64,000 nucleotides of DNA from Sinomonas sp. ASV322 (GCF_030908245.1 NZ_JAVFJJ010000001.1:524018-588017); one strand, 5' to 3'. Positions 17,395 to 28,988 are shown, counted from the first letter of the stretch. Numbers and translations: made by a program. Notes: generated from the sequence alone by a model not told the origin.

Positions 17395-18138
17395 ATGTGC
17401 GGGAGATACGTCATGGCGAGGGGCGTCGGCGACCTCGTGGCCGAATTCGACGTCGACGAGACCTATGTCGACGAACTCGACGCGTCCTACAACATCGCTC
17501 CGACCGACCCCGTGCCGCTCATCCTCGACCGGAAGGACAAGGACAGTGGCAGCGTCTCGCGGAAGCTCGTGACTGCGCGATGGGGACTCGTGCCCTCGTG
17601 GTCGAAGGACGCGAAGGGGGCCGCGAAGCTCATCAACGCCCGGCGCGAGACCATCACCGAGAAACCCTCGTTCCGCAAGGCAGCCGCCCAGCGCCGCGCT
17701 CTCGTGCCGGCGGACGGCTACTACGAGTGGCAGCAGGAGCTCGTGGGCGGCAAGATCCACAAGATCCCGACGTATCTCCATGAGGTCGAGAACGGCGTGC
17801 TCGCGTTCGCGGCGCTGTTCGAAAACTGGCCCGACCCCGCTCTCCCGGCGGACGATCCCGCCCGTTGGCTCCGCACGTGCACGATCATCACGGCCCCCGC
17901 CGCAGACTCGATCGGGCACATCCACGACCGGACCCCGCTCATCGTGCCCAAGGACCTGTGGGCGGAGTGGCTCGACCCCGAGACAACGTCCGAGGCCGAC
18001 ATCCGCAGCCTCGTCGACTCGATGCCCGAACCGCACCTCGTTCCCAGGGTCGTCGGCAGTCTCGTCAACAGCGTGAGGAACAACGGCCCCGAGCTCATCG
18101 AGGCGGCCGGTCCCGAGTCGGGAACGCTCTTTTCCTGA
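17395..18138 (+). CDS. SOS response-associated peptidase (SRAP/YedK/HMCES family)
   Basis: About 247 residues. SRAP proteins form a thiazolidine crosslink through Cys2 to abasic sites in single-stranded DNA and protect the fork. Conserved residues: Cys2 in MCGRYVMARG, Asn in YNIAPTDP, RWGLVPSWSKD, the INARRETI loop, Glu in VPADGYYEW, and His in IGHIHDRTPLIV. An ATG nine bases earlier (17386) has the better-spaced GAGGTG site, but would bury the essential Cys as residue 5; I chose 17395 on chemistry. It is divergent from the DnaE-like gene with a LexA-like box between them. Confidence 0.92.
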   Translation: MCGRYVMARGVGDLVAEFDVDETYVDELDASYNIAPTDPVPLILDRKDKDSGSVSRKLVTARWGLVPSWSKDAKGAAKLINARRETITEKPSFRKAAAQRRALVPADGYYEWQQELVGGKIHKIPTYLHEVENGVLAFAALFENWPDPALPADDPARWLRTCTIITAPAADSIGHIHDRTPLIVPKDLWAEWLDPETTSEADIRSLVDSMPEPHLVPRVVGSLVNSVRNNGPELIEAAGPESGTLFS

Positions 18139-18168
18139 TGCTCGCGCCAGCGCGCTCGGCGAGGTGCG

Positions 18169-18843
18169 CTACTCCTCGAACCGGTAGCCCAGCCCGGCCT
18201 CGGTGATGAGGTGTTTCGGCCGCGCGGGGTCGGTTTCCAGCTTGCGGCGCAGCTGGGCCATGTAGACACGAAGGTACTGGGTTTCCTCGCCGTAGGCCGG
18301 CCCCCACACCGTCTGGAGGAGCTGGCGCTGGGTCACGAGGTTCCCCCGGTTGGCGACAAGCATCTGCAGGACGCCCCACTCGCGCGGCGTGAGGTGCACT
18401 CGCTCGCCGTCGCGCGTCACGGTCGCGGCGCCGAGGTTGATGTGGAGGTCCCCCACGTCCACGACGCCGCCGGGCGGGACGTGCGCCGAGCGGCGCTCGA
18501 CGGCGCGCAGGCGCGCGAGCAGTTCGTCGAGGCCGAACGGCTTCGTCACGTAGTCGTCGGCGCCGGCGTCGAGCGCCTCGACCTTGTCTGCCGAGCCGTG
18601 TCGCGCCGAGAGCACGACGATCGGCATGTCCGACCAGCCGCGGATGCCGCGGATCACCTCTGAGCCGTCCATGTCCGGGAGCCCGAGGTCCAGCACGAGC
18701 ACGTCGGGAGGATTGGAGGCGGCGAGGTGGAGAGCCTGCGTGCCGTTCTCAGCGGTGGCGACGGCGTACCCTTCGGCCCTGAGATTGATCTGAAGGGCGC
18801 GCAGGAGCTGCGGCTCGTCGTCGACCACAAGAACCCGTTTCAT
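18169..18843 (-). CDS. kdpE: Response regulator KdpE
   Basis: A 224-residue OmpR-type regulator of the kdp potassium-uptake operon. The receiver domain shows the acidic pair in VLVVDDEPQ, the phosphoacceptor in VLVLDLGLPD (about residue 52) and the Lys in DYVTKPFGLDELL. The C-terminal winged helix has LTPREWGVLQMLVANRGN and LRVYMAQLRRKLE. The start is ATG 18843 with an AGAAGGG site. It is the last gene of kdpFABCDE, 69 bases after kdpD. Confidence 0.95.
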   Translation of the reverse strand: MKRVLVVDDEPQLLRALQINLRAEGYAVATAENGTQALHLAASNPPDVLVLDLGLPDMDGSEVIRGIRGWSDMPIVVLSARHGSADKVEALDAGADDYVTKPFGLDELLARLRAVERRSAHVPPGGVVDVGDLHINLGAATVTRDGERVHLTPREWGVLQMLVANRGNLVTQRQLLQTVWGPAYGEETQYLRVYMAQLRRKLETDPARPKHLITEAGLGYRFEE

Positions 18844-18912
18844 CGCCGCCCTTCTTCTTCGCGTCCCTGAGCCGCCGACCTCCGGTGCGGCGGCGCTCCC
18901 TGGATCTTCCAC

Positions 18913-21435
18913 TCAATCCCGGGGCCCAGCGTACAGCGGCATGCGCAGGACCATCGTGAGGCCGCCTCCCGGAGTCGGTTCGGCGGCGAGCTCGCCGCCC
19001 ATCGCCTCGATGAAGCCCTTCGCGACGGCGAGCCCGAGGCCGATGCCCGAGCCTTTCGCCTCGTCGCCAAGGCGCTGGAACGGCTGGAACATCGCCATGA
19101 CCCGTTCGGCCGGCACACCCGTGCCGTGGTCGACGACGCGAAGTTCGCTCACCGGCCGGTCGCCGACGCTCGGCGAGAGCAGGCCACCCGTCGTCGCGAC
19201 GATCACGATGTCGCTGCCGCCCGCGTATTTGACGGCGTTCTCGGCGACGTTCGCGAGGACGCGCTCGAGGAGGCCGCGGTCGCCGTCGAGCGCTGGGAGA
19301 TTGGGCGCGAGATCGACGCGCACCGAGTCGGCCGGCAGCTCCGAGACGACGTCGGAGACGACGTCGAGCCACGTCACGGGCTCGTGGAGGACGCTGAGCA
19401 CCGCGCTGTCGATGCGGGACATGTCGAGGAGGTTCGCCACGAGGTTCTCAAGCCGGCCCGAGTAGCCGTCAATCGTTTCCAGCATCTCGGCCTGTTCCTC
19501 GGGAGTGGTCTTCCCGCGCTGGCGCCGTAGCGCCGTCACGGCGAGGCGAATTCCGGCGAGCGGCGTGCGGAGATCATGCGAGACGGCCCGCAGGATAGAC
19601 GTGCGGATGCGGTTTGCCTCGCCCAGCTTGACCGTTTCGCGGAGGCTCACGGCGAGCTCTTGCCGTTCGAGCAGGGCCGAGAGATGGGCCTCGAAGGCCG
19701 CGAGGAGTCGCCGCTCTCCCCCGCTGAGCGCGCGACCCTTCCACGCGATGGTGAGGCCCGGCTCAAGGTGGTCGGCGCCGTCGGCCTCGTCGGGGTTCGC
19801 CGGGGCACCTTGGCCGGCGCGCGCCCGCACGGCCCACGAGCTGTCGCCGTCCTGCGAGAGGACGCTCACCGACGCGAGCTGAAACTCGCCGCGCAGCTGC
19901 TCGAGGAACTCCTCGGCGCTTTGGTCCCGCGCGAGGGAGCCGCGCGCCAGCTCGCTGAGCGTCCCCGCCTCGGTGCGGGCGCGGGCGGCGTCCCGGGACC
20001 GGCGGCTCGAGACGCCCACGACGAGTGAAAACGCGACGGCGACCGCGAGGAAGACTACGAGGGCGAAGAAGTTCTGCGGGTCGTCGATGGTCAGCGTTCC
20101 GATGGGCGGGGTGACGAAATAATTGAGAAGAAGGGAATCAAAGACGGCCGCGACGACCGCGGGCCACAGGCCGCCCACGAAGGCGACCACCACGACGCCG
20201 GACAGGTGCGCGAGGGCGTGCGTCGTGAGGTTGAGCTCCGGGAACGGCAGGAGCGCGGCCGTCATGGCGATCGGCACGACGAACGCGAGCGCATAGCCGA
20301 CGATCGTCCGGGCGCGGCCAAGGATCGGCGTGAGCCTTCTGCGGGGCGCACGCCCCGCGAGCGAGTGGGTCACCATGTGCACGTCGATCTCGCCGGAGTT
20401 GCGCACGACGGCGCTGCCCACACCTCCGCGTCCGAGCAGCTGCTGGAAGCGCGTGTGCCGCGAGACGCCGACGACGATCTGCGTCGCGTTGACGGTGCGC
20501 GCGAAGTCGAGGAGGCTCGCAGCGACGTCGTCGCCCGCAAGCTGCTGATAGGTACCGCCGAGATCCTCGACGAGCTTCCGCTGGATCGCGAGGGGCTGCT
20601 CGGAACCCTCCGCGAGGCCATCCGGCCGCCGCACATGGACCGCAAGCAGGTCCCCGCCGCTCACGCGGGTGAGGATGCGCGCCGCACGCCGGATCAAGGC
20701 CTCGCCCTCAGGGCCGCCCGTGAGCGCGACGACGACGCGCTCGCGGGCCGGCCACGTCTCGTCGATCCGGTGCCGCTGACGGTACTGTGCGAGCCCCTCC
20801 TCGACCCTGTCCGCGAGCCAGATGAGCGCGATCTCGCGCAAGGCCGCGAGGTTGCCGAGCCGGAAGTAGTTGGCCAGGGCCGCGTCGATCTTGTCCGGCG
20901 CATACACGAGCCCCGAGCTGAGACGCTGCCGCAGGAGCTCGGGAGGGATGTCGACAAGCTCGATCTGGTCCGCCTTGCGGACGATCGCGTCCGGGATCAT
21001 CTCCTGCTGACGCGTGCCGGTGATGGCCTCGACCACGTCGTTGAGCGACGCGAGGTGCTGGACGTTGACGGTCGTGAGGACGTTGATGCCCGCGTCGAGG
21101 AGCTCGTCGACGTCCTCCCAGCGCTTTGCGTGCTGGCTCCCGGGCGCGTTGGTGTGCGCGTACTCGTCCACGAGCGCCGTGTGCGGCCGCCGCTTGAGCA
21201 CCGCATCGACGTCCATCTCGGCGAGGTAGGTGCCGCGGTATTCGACGTCACGCAGCGGCACCTCCTCGAGGCCGTGCACGAGCGCGGCAGTCTGCGCGCG
21301 GCCGTGGTCCATGACGACGGCGACCACGACGTCCGTGCCCGACGCGGCAAGCCGATGGGCTTCTTCGAGCATTCCATAGGTCTTGCCGACGCCGGGCGCG
21401 GCGCCGAGGAAGATGCGCAGACTGCCGCGTTCCAT
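18913..21435 (-). CDS. kdpD: Sensor histidine kinase KdpD
   Basis: An 840-residue membrane sensor kinase that phosphorylates KdpE when potassium is low. Domains: N-terminal KdpD domain with Walker A GAAPGVGKT (about 12-20) and VDEYAHTNAPG; a UspA-like domain (about 230-360); four membrane helices (about 375-480); a GAF-like region; then the kinase with the phospho-His in SHDLRTPLAG (near 620), N box VAENAVKYAGG and G box GSGIGLGLAVAK. Full length. It follows kdpC by 48 bases. Confidence 0.96.
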   Translation of the reverse strand: MERGSLRIFLGAAPGVGKTYGMLEEAHRLAASGTDVVVAVVMDHGRAQTAALVHGLEEVPLRDVEYRGTYLAEMDVDAVLKRRPHTALVDEYAHTNAPGSQHAKRWEDVDELLDAGINVLTTVNVQHLASLNDVVEAITGTRQQEMIPDAIVRKADQIELVDIPPELLRQRLSSGLVYAPDKIDAALANYFRLGNLAALREIALIWLADRVEEGLAQYRQRHRIDETWPARERVVVALTGGPEGEALIRRAARILTRVSGGDLLAVHVRRPDGLAEGSEQPLAIQRKLVEDLGGTYQQLAGDDVAASLLDFARTVNATQIVVGVSRHTRFQQLLGRGGVGSAVVRNSGEIDVHMVTHSLAGRAPRRRLTPILGRARTIVGYALAFVVPIAMTAALLPFPELNLTTHALAHLSGVVVVAFVGGLWPAVVAAVFDSLLLNYFVTPPIGTLTIDDPQNFFALVVFLAVAVAFSLVVGVSSRRSRDAARARTEAGTLSELARGSLARDQSAEEFLEQLRGEFQLASVSVLSQDGDSSWAVRARAGQGAPANPDEADGADHLEPGLTIAWKGRALSGGERRLLAAFEAHLSALLERQELAVSLRETVKLGEANRIRTSILRAVSHDLRTPLAGIRLAVTALRRQRGKTTPEEQAEMLETIDGYSGRLENLVANLLDMSRIDSAVLSVLHEPVTWLDVVSDVVSELPADSVRVDLAPNLPALDGDRGLLERVLANVAENAVKYAGGSDIVIVATTGGLLSPSVGDRPVSELRVVDHGTGVPAERVMAMFQPFQRLGDEAKGSGIGLGLAVAKGFIEAMGGELAAEPTPGGGLTMVLRMPLYAGPRD

Positions 21436-21483
21436 GCAGCGATTCTTTCAGGTCGATCGTCCTGCGGTGACTTGCCGACCCGC

Positions 21484-22065
21484 CTACTTCAGCCTTGCGG
21501 CGATCGCGAGGTTGAGTTTCGTCGTGTTGACGGCCGGCTGGCCGAGCAGGCTCAGGACGGGGTTGCTCGTGGCCTCGGAAACCATCTTCCGGAGGTCGTC
21601 AGCGCTCAGGCCCGTGCCCTTGGCGACCCTGGGCACCTGGAGTTCCGCGTACGCAGGCGAGATGTCCGGGTCGAGTCCCGAGCCCGACGCGGTGACAGCG
21701 TCGAGCGGGACGGCCGATTCCGCGACGCCCTCGCGGGCCGCAACAGCCGCCCGCGCGGCTGATTCGGCCTTGGACAAGGCCGGGTCGGACGGGCCGAGGT
21801 TCGAGGCGCCCGAGGTCGTGGAATCCCATTTGACGGCGGAGGGCCGGGGGAAGAAGAACCGGGTTTCCGTCTCGGGTACGGCCTGGACGAGGAGGGTCGA
21901 GGCCGCTGGCTGTCCGTTGAGCCGCGCGATCGATCCGTTGGCCTGAGCAGAGGCGACGGCCTGGCCGACGCCGAACATGACGAGCGGGTAGAACACGCCG
22001 AGAAGCACGGTGGCCACGGCGAGGAAACGGAACGCGGTGCCGAACTGTCGCAGATAGGCGGTCAC
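21484..22065 (-). CDS. kdpC: Potassium-transporting ATPase subunit KdpC
   Basis: A 193-residue single-pass membrane subunit that stabilises the KdpFABC pump. It has a short cytoplasmic start, a hydrophobic helix (about residues 12-36) and the extracellular KdpC domain with RFFFPRPSAV, SNLGPSDPAL, VTASGSGLDPDISPAYAELQ and the family end region VNTTKLNLAIAAR. GTG start at 22065. Gap of 27 bases after kdpB. Confidence 0.95.
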   Translation of the reverse strand: MTAYLRQFGTAFRFLAVATVLLGVFYPLVMFGVGQAVASAQANGSIARLNGQPAASTLLVQAVPETETRFFFPRPSAVKWDSTTSGASNLGPSDPALSKAESAARAAVAAREGVAESAVPLDAVTASGSGLDPDISPAYAELQVPRVAKGTGLSADDLRKMVSEATSNPVLSLLGQPAVNTTKLNLAIAARLK

Positions 22066-22092
22066 AGGAAGACTCCCTTCCTTATCGATTGG

Positions 22093-24287
<2,195 letters not shown>

Positions 24288-24291
<4 letters not shown>

Positions 24292-25928
24292 CTGAGGGTT
24301 CCCTCTGCAATGGGTCCCAGCGCCAAGGCCGGGAAGTAGTTCAGGGCACTAAAGAGGACGGCGACGGTTCCGAGGAGGCCCGCGAAGAGCGGCCCGTACG
24401 TCGGGAGCGTTCCGGGCGAGGGCGGGATGGGCTCCTGCTTGGCAAAGCAGCCAGCCAGGGCCAGGACCAGCACCATCGGCAGGACGCGCCCGAGCCACAT
24501 CGCCACGTTGATGAGCGAGGAGATGATCGGGTCGGAGGCGCTGATGCCTGCAAAGGCAGAGCCGTTGTTGTTCGTCGCGGACGTGAACGCATAGAGCAGT
24601 TCGCTGAACTGGTGCGGACCGGGGGCGGGCGCGTCCGCGACGACGGAAGGTATCAGGACCGCTGCGCCGGTCAGCACGAGCACGAGCACCGGGGTGACCA
24701 GCAGATACAGCGCCGCGAGGGTCATGTGCCGGGCCTGAATCTTCTTGCCCAGGTATTCGGGTGTGCGCCCGACCATGAGACCACCGAGGAACACCGCCAC
24801 GATGGCCAGGATGAGCATGCCGTAGAGGCCGGAGCCGACGCCACCCGGGGCGACCTCCCCCAGCATCATGTCGAACATGGCTATGCCTCCCGCGAGAGGT
24901 GGGAGAGAGTCGTGCGCGGCGTTGACGGCGCCCGTCGACGTGAGGGTCGTCGCGGTGGCGAAGATTCCGCTCGCGGCGGGACCGAAGCGTTGCTCGAGTC
25001 CTTCGCCCAGACTCGGCCAAGCGGCGACGGCCCACGCCATAAGGCTTGTGGTGATGATCCACAGTGCAGCCATGACCGTCAGGATGGTGAAGCCCTGCTT
25101 CCGGCTGCCAACCATGCGTCCGAACGTGTACGGGAGCGAGAACGGGATCGCCAGAAGCAGGAAGACCTCGAACAGGTTCGTGAAGGCGTTCGGGTTCTCG
25201 AATGGGTGCGCCGAGTTGGCGTTGAAGTACCCGCCGCCGTTCGTGCCCAGGATCTTGATGGCCTCCTGGCTCGCGACCGGGCCCCCGGGGATGGTCTGGG
25301 AGACGCCCGTGAGCGGATTGGTCACCGCGGTGGGCCAGAAGTTCTGGACAACGCCGGCGACCACAAGGACGGCCGCGGCAAGCGCCGCGAGCGGGAGGAG
25401 AACGCGGAACGTGATGCGGGTCATATCGACCCAGAAGTTCCCGAGCGAGTCGGTACCCTTCCGGGCGAAGCCACGCACGAGCGCGAAGGCTATCGCGATG
25501 CCGACGGCGGCGGAGACGAAGTTCTGCACGGCGAGGAAGGCCATCTGGATCACGAATCCGACGGTCGACTCTGGTGTGTACGACTGCCAGTTGGTGTTGG
25601 TGATGAACGAGATGGCGGTGTTCATGGCCACCCACGGGTCCACGCCCGCGATCTGTCCCCCGGACAGGAGCGGCTGGACGCGCTGGCCGACGTACAGCAG
25701 GATGACGCCTGCCGCGGAGAGCGCGACCACGCTCCGCGCGTAGGCCTTCCACGTCTGGGCGCTGTCCGGGCCGACACCGGCCGCCTTGTAGATCCAGCGC
25801 TCGAATGGGCGGTGTCCTTCGCCATCGGCAACCTTAGCGAGGTAGGCGCCCAGCGGCTGGTGTACCGCGCCAAGCGCAACGATCAGGATCGCGATCTGAG
25901 TGATGAATGAGAGGAAGCTGAACTGCAT
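24288..25928 (-). CDS. kdpA: Potassium-transporting ATPase potassium-binding subunit KdpA
   Basis: A 546-residue channel-like membrane subunit related to the superfamily of K+ transporters, with about ten helices. Selectivity-filter-like stretches are recognisable: [47 protein letters not shown] and [15 protein letters not shown]. The start is ATG 25928, three bases after the kdpF stop. The end overlaps kdpB (ATGA). Confidence 0.97.
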
Positions 25929-25931
25929 CGC

Positions 25932-26030
25932 CTACTTGCCTCCCGGTCGGAACAACTGGTCCACGAGGTAGACACACAGAATCAGTGCGAGCAAGCCCAG
26001 GAGGGCCCAGGCGATGACGGCGCCGCTCAC
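25932..26030 (-). CDS. kdpF: K(+)-transporting ATPase subunit KdpF
   Basis: A 32-residue membrane peptide, start GTG 26030: VSGAVIAWALLGLLALIL then CVYLVDQLFRPGGK. One helix and a short basic tail, as in KdpF, which stabilises the KdpABC complex. The GTG overlaps the stop of the preceding 31-codon gene in a GTGA arrangement. Position directly before kdpA settles the identity. Confidence 0.88.
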   Translation of the reverse strand: MSGAVIAWALLGLLALILCVYLVDQLFRPGGK

Positions 26031-26122
26031 TTCCCGTCCACCAGCTTCGAGAGCGCGGACGTGCACCACATCACGAGGCCCGCGAGCACCAAGAAGATCG
26101 CGACAACGGCCACGTCGGCCAT
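26027..26122 (-). CDS. 31-residue membrane peptide, first gene of the kdp operon
   Basis: A tiny gene beginning MADVAVVAIFLVLAG and ending SALSKLVDGK. It encodes one hydrophobic helix followed by a short polar tail, and is preceded by a GAAGGGGAA ribosome site. Its TGA overlaps the kdpF GTG by four bases, so the two are almost certainly translated together. It resembles KdpF in size and topology but is not a duplicate by sequence. A small membrane protein in this position is, as far as I recall, also seen in other actinobacterial kdp operons. Function unknown; likely a second accessory peptide of the Kdp complex or a translational coupler. Confidence 0.7.
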   Translation of the reverse strand: MADVAVVAIFLVLAGLVMWCTSALSKLVDGK

Positions 26123-26134
26123 GACATTCCCCTT

Positions 26135-26199
26135 CCACGGCCGCACGGTGCGGCCCGTGGAATCAGTGAAGCGCCGGCCGGCGGGCCTGACCGGCGCTT
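26135..26199 (-). promoter_or_regulatory. Two hairpins in the kdp leader
   Basis: Reading toward kdp, hairpin one pairs 26199-26191 with 26177-26169 (AAGCGCCGG/CCGGCGCTT, 9 bp). Hairpin two pairs 26160-26149 with 26145-26135 (11 bp, one bulged C) and ends 13 bases before the first start codon, next to the ribosome site. They may modulate translation or transcription of the operon. The rest of the 273-base divergent gap holds CTTTAC-type motifs (26229-26241, and inverted at 26298-26316) that could be KdpE sites. Confidence 0.45.
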
Positions 26200-26395
26200 T
26201 GACGCCCTCCTTACGTTCCCTCCCCGGACCTTTACACGTCCTTGACGCGCCGACTGGTCTCGGCCCGGGCGATGGCAAAACCTTGACGAACGCCTTGCGT
26301 AAGGAACTCGTAAAGCGCCTTCCGAACTGCCCGCGCCCGGTGCTACTTTCGCCTCGATCGGTGAACGCCAGCACGACGAGTCCGGAGGTCTGACC

Positions 26396-28375
26396 ATGAC
26401 CACGTTGAGTAGACCACCAGCGGACGCAACACGTGGCCGCAGGGCGACCGGCGAGGCCTTGAGAGCGTGGCTCCTTCATGACCTGCACCAGACCCAGGCG
26501 ATTCACCAAGGACCCCATGCGATTCCGCAGGCCCAGGAGAGGAAGCACCGCTGGTGGCAGGTCATGTGCCTGACCGGTGTGGACCTGTTCTCCTCGCTCG
26601 GCTACGCACCCGCCATCGCCGTCGTCGCGGCCGGGGTGCTCTCGCCGCTGGCCACGGTCGTGCTGGTGATCGTGATGCTGCTCGGCGCGCTCCCGGTGTA
26701 TCGGAGGGTGTCAGTCGAGAGCCACAGCGGCTCAGGCTCGATCGCCATGCTCGAACGCCTGCTCTCGCGGTGGGGCGGCAAGTTCTTCGTGCTCGCGCTG
26801 ATCGGTTTCGCGGCCACGGACTTCATGATCACCATGACGCTCTCCGCGGCCGACGCCGCGGCGCACCTCATCGCCAACCCGTTCATGCCCGGGTGGCTGC
26901 AGGGACAGAACATTGTGGTCACCCTGTTCCTGCTCGCCCTGCTGGCGGCCATCTTCCTGCGCGGATTCAAGGAGGCGATCGGGGTCGCCGTCGTCCTGGT
27001 CAGCCTCTATCTGGCGCTCAACGCGGTCCTCGTCGTCGTCACCCTCGGGCAGGCCTTCACCCACCCGGTCCAAATAGGCGACTGGTGGCAGGCCTTGACC
27101 ACCTCGCAGGGAAACCCGCTCCTCATGATCGGCCTCGCCCTTCTGGTCTTCCCGAAACTCGCCCTCGGCATGTCGGGCTTCGAGACCGGTGTGGCCGTCA
27201 TGCCGCAGATCCGCGGAGACGCGAGCGACACCGAAGACAACCCCGCTGGGCGTATCAGGGGAACCAAGCGCCTGTTGACGGCCGCGGCGGTCATCATGAG
27301 CACCTTCCTCGTGACGACGAGCTTCACCACGGTGGTCCTCATCCCCCAAGACGACTTCCAGCCCGGCGGCCCCGCCGACGGGCGCGCGCTTGCCCTTCTC
27401 GCCCACGAATACCTTGGGGCGGGCTTCGGCACGGCCTACGACATCAGCACGATCGCCATCCTGTGGTTCGCCGGCGCCTCGGCCATGGCCGGCCTGCTGA
27501 ACCTCGTACCCCGGTACCTGCCGCGCTACGGCATGGCCCCCCAATGGACCAAGGCCACCCGGCCCCTCGTCCTCGTCTTCACGGCGGTCGGATTCCTGAT
27601 CACTCTCATCTTCGCGGCGAACGTCGACGCCCAGGGCGGCGCCTACGCGACCGGTGTGTTGGTTCTCATGACCTCCGCCGCGATCGCCGTCACCCTCTCC
27701 GCCCGCCGTCATCGACAGCGTGGCCTCACGGTCGCCTTCGGGGTCATCGCCGTGGTCTTCGTCTACACGACGCTCACGAACATGATCGAACGCCCTGAAG
27801 GCATCCAGATCGCCGCCATCTTCATTGCTGCCATCATCGTCATATCGTTCATCTCTCGCGCCAAGCGCTCCTTCGAACTGCACGCCACGAGCATCCGCTT
27901 CGACGAGAAGGCGATCGAGTTCATTGCGGAGGCCGAGTCGGGACCCCTTCAGATCATCGCCCACGAGCCCCTCAGGATCACCGGCGAGGCATACCGCCAC
28001 AAGCTGCAGACAGTGGGCGAGGCGAGCCATCTGCCGGTCGACAACGAGAACGTCATGTTCCTCGAGGTGACGGTCGACGACTCCTCAGACTTCGAAACCC
28101 CGCTCGACGTGCACGGGATCATGCGGCACGGATACCGCGTACTGGAAGTCCACGGTCCCGTGATTCCCAATACGATCGCCTCGGTGCTGCTGCACATCCG
28201 GGACGTCACCGGGCTCATGCCGCACATCTACTTCCGCTGGACCGAAGGCAATCCCGTGCGGAACCTCTTGCGCTTCATGTTCTTCGGGGAAGGCGAGATC
28301 GCGCCGGTCACGAGGGAGGTCCTTCGACAGGCCGTCCCCGACGTCACCCAACGGCCTTGGGTCCACGTCGGCTAG
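26396..28375 (+). CDS. APC superfamily permease, possible potassium or amino-acid transporter
   Basis: A 659-residue protein with about 12 membrane helices (residues about 60-500) and a soluble C-terminal domain of about 150 residues. The start of the membrane domain, CLTGVDLFSSLGYAPAIAVV, and GSIAMLERLLSRWGGKF are typical of APC-fold carriers. LALGMSGFETGVAVMPQIRG corresponds to the unwound helix 6 region. A long carboxy-terminal soluble part is also found in KUP and KimA potassium importers. It is divergent from kdp, which favours potassium, but the substrate is not established. Start ATG 26396 with CGGAGGT site. Confidence 0.75.
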   Translation: MTTLSRPPADATRGRRATGEALRAWLLHDLHQTQAIHQGPHAIPQAQERKHRWWQVMCLTGVDLFSSLGYAPAIAVVAAGVLSPLATVVLVIVMLLGALPVYRRVSVESHSGSGSIAMLERLLSRWGGKFFVLALIGFAATDFMITMTLSAADAAAHLIANPFMPGWLQGQNIVVTLFLLALLAAIFLRGFKEAIGVAVVLVSLYLALNAVLVVVTLGQAFTHPVQIGDWWQALTTSQGNPLLMIGLALLVFPKLALGMSGFETGVAVMPQIRGDASDTEDNPAGRIRGTKRLLTAAAVIMSTFLVTTSFTTVVLIPQDDFQPGGPADGRALALLAHEYLGAGFGTAYDISTIAILWFAGASAMAGLLNLVPRYLPRYGMAPQWTKATRPLVLVFTAVGFLITLIFAANVDAQGGAYATGVLVLMTSAAIAVTLSARRHRQRGLTVAFGVIAVVFVYTTLTNMIERPEGIQIAAIFIAAIIVISFISRAKRSFELHATSIRFDEKAIEFIAEAESGPLQIIAHEPLRITGEAYRHKLQTVGEASHLPVDNENVMFLEVTVDDSSDFETPLDVHGIMRHGYRVLEVHGPVIPNTIASVLLHIRDVTGLMPHIYFRWTEGNPVRNLLRFMFFGEGEIAPVTREVLRQAVPDVTQRPWVHVG

Positions 28376-28429
28376 CTTCCCCGCGTGTCATGACTGGCCC
28401 GATCCGGACAATCAGGCCAGACTACAGCC

Positions 28430-28975
28430 GTGACTACGGGCAGATCGGCGGACGGCTTCAACGAATGGGAACAGGAGTTCGCGCCGGGAGAGGCGCAGCA
28501 GGGTCAGGCGCGCCCGCGCCTGCGAAACTCCACCCTTGAGAACCTCGAGTTCCTCCTGGGGTCGTGGGAGACGACGCTCTCCCACGCAGAGTTCCTTCCC
28601 GAGCCGGATCAGGTAGCCGTCGGGCGCGCGGATTTCGACGTCGTCGAAGATGGCGCGCTCATCGTCATGCGGCAGCTGATCGAGCTCGACGGTCCGCCCG
28701 TGGCGCGATGGGTCATCGGCCGCGACGGCTCACGTCCCGACTACACGGTGCTCTATTCGGACGCGCGGGACGTCTCACGGGTTTACCAGATGAGCTTCAT
28801 GGGAGACACGTGGAGGATCTGGCGCGACGACCCGGCCTTCTCCCAGCGCTTCGAGGCACGGGTGACTCCAGATCGCGCGAGGATGCGCGGCTCGTGGGAG
28901 CGGCGTTTCGCCGGCGGGGAGTGGGAGCACGACTTCGACGTGGACTTCTCGCGCATCTCCTCGCCGCAGGCTTAG
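28430..28975 (+). CDS. Hypothetical protein, lipocalin-like/DUF1579-type fold suspected
   Basis: A 181-residue soluble protein with GTG start at 28430. The segment NLEFLLGSWETTLSHAEFL and the repeated strands (VVEDGALIVMRQLIEL, PDYTVLYSDARDVSRVYQMS, WRIWRDDPAFSQRFEARV) suggest an antiparallel barrel such as the small ligand-binding proteins that begin with a GSW motif. No catalytic residues can be proposed. It follows the APC permease by 54 bases on the same strand and may be cotranscribed. Confidence 0.7.
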   Translation: MTTGRSADGFNEWEQEFAPGEAQQGQARPRLRNSTLENLEFLLGSWETTLSHAEFLPEPDQVAVGRADFDVVEDGALIVMRQLIELDGPPVARWVIGRDGSRPDYTVLYSDARDVSRVYQMSFMGDTWRIWRDDPAFSQRFEARVTPDRARMRGSWERRFAGGEWEHDFDVDFSRISSPQA

Positions 28976-28988
28976 AGGGTCCGTAGGC

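Noticed and set aside
26123..26395. A c-di-AMP (ydaO/yuaA) riboswitch before kdp or the permease
   Set aside because: I could not find the conserved core elements; only simple hairpins were seen.
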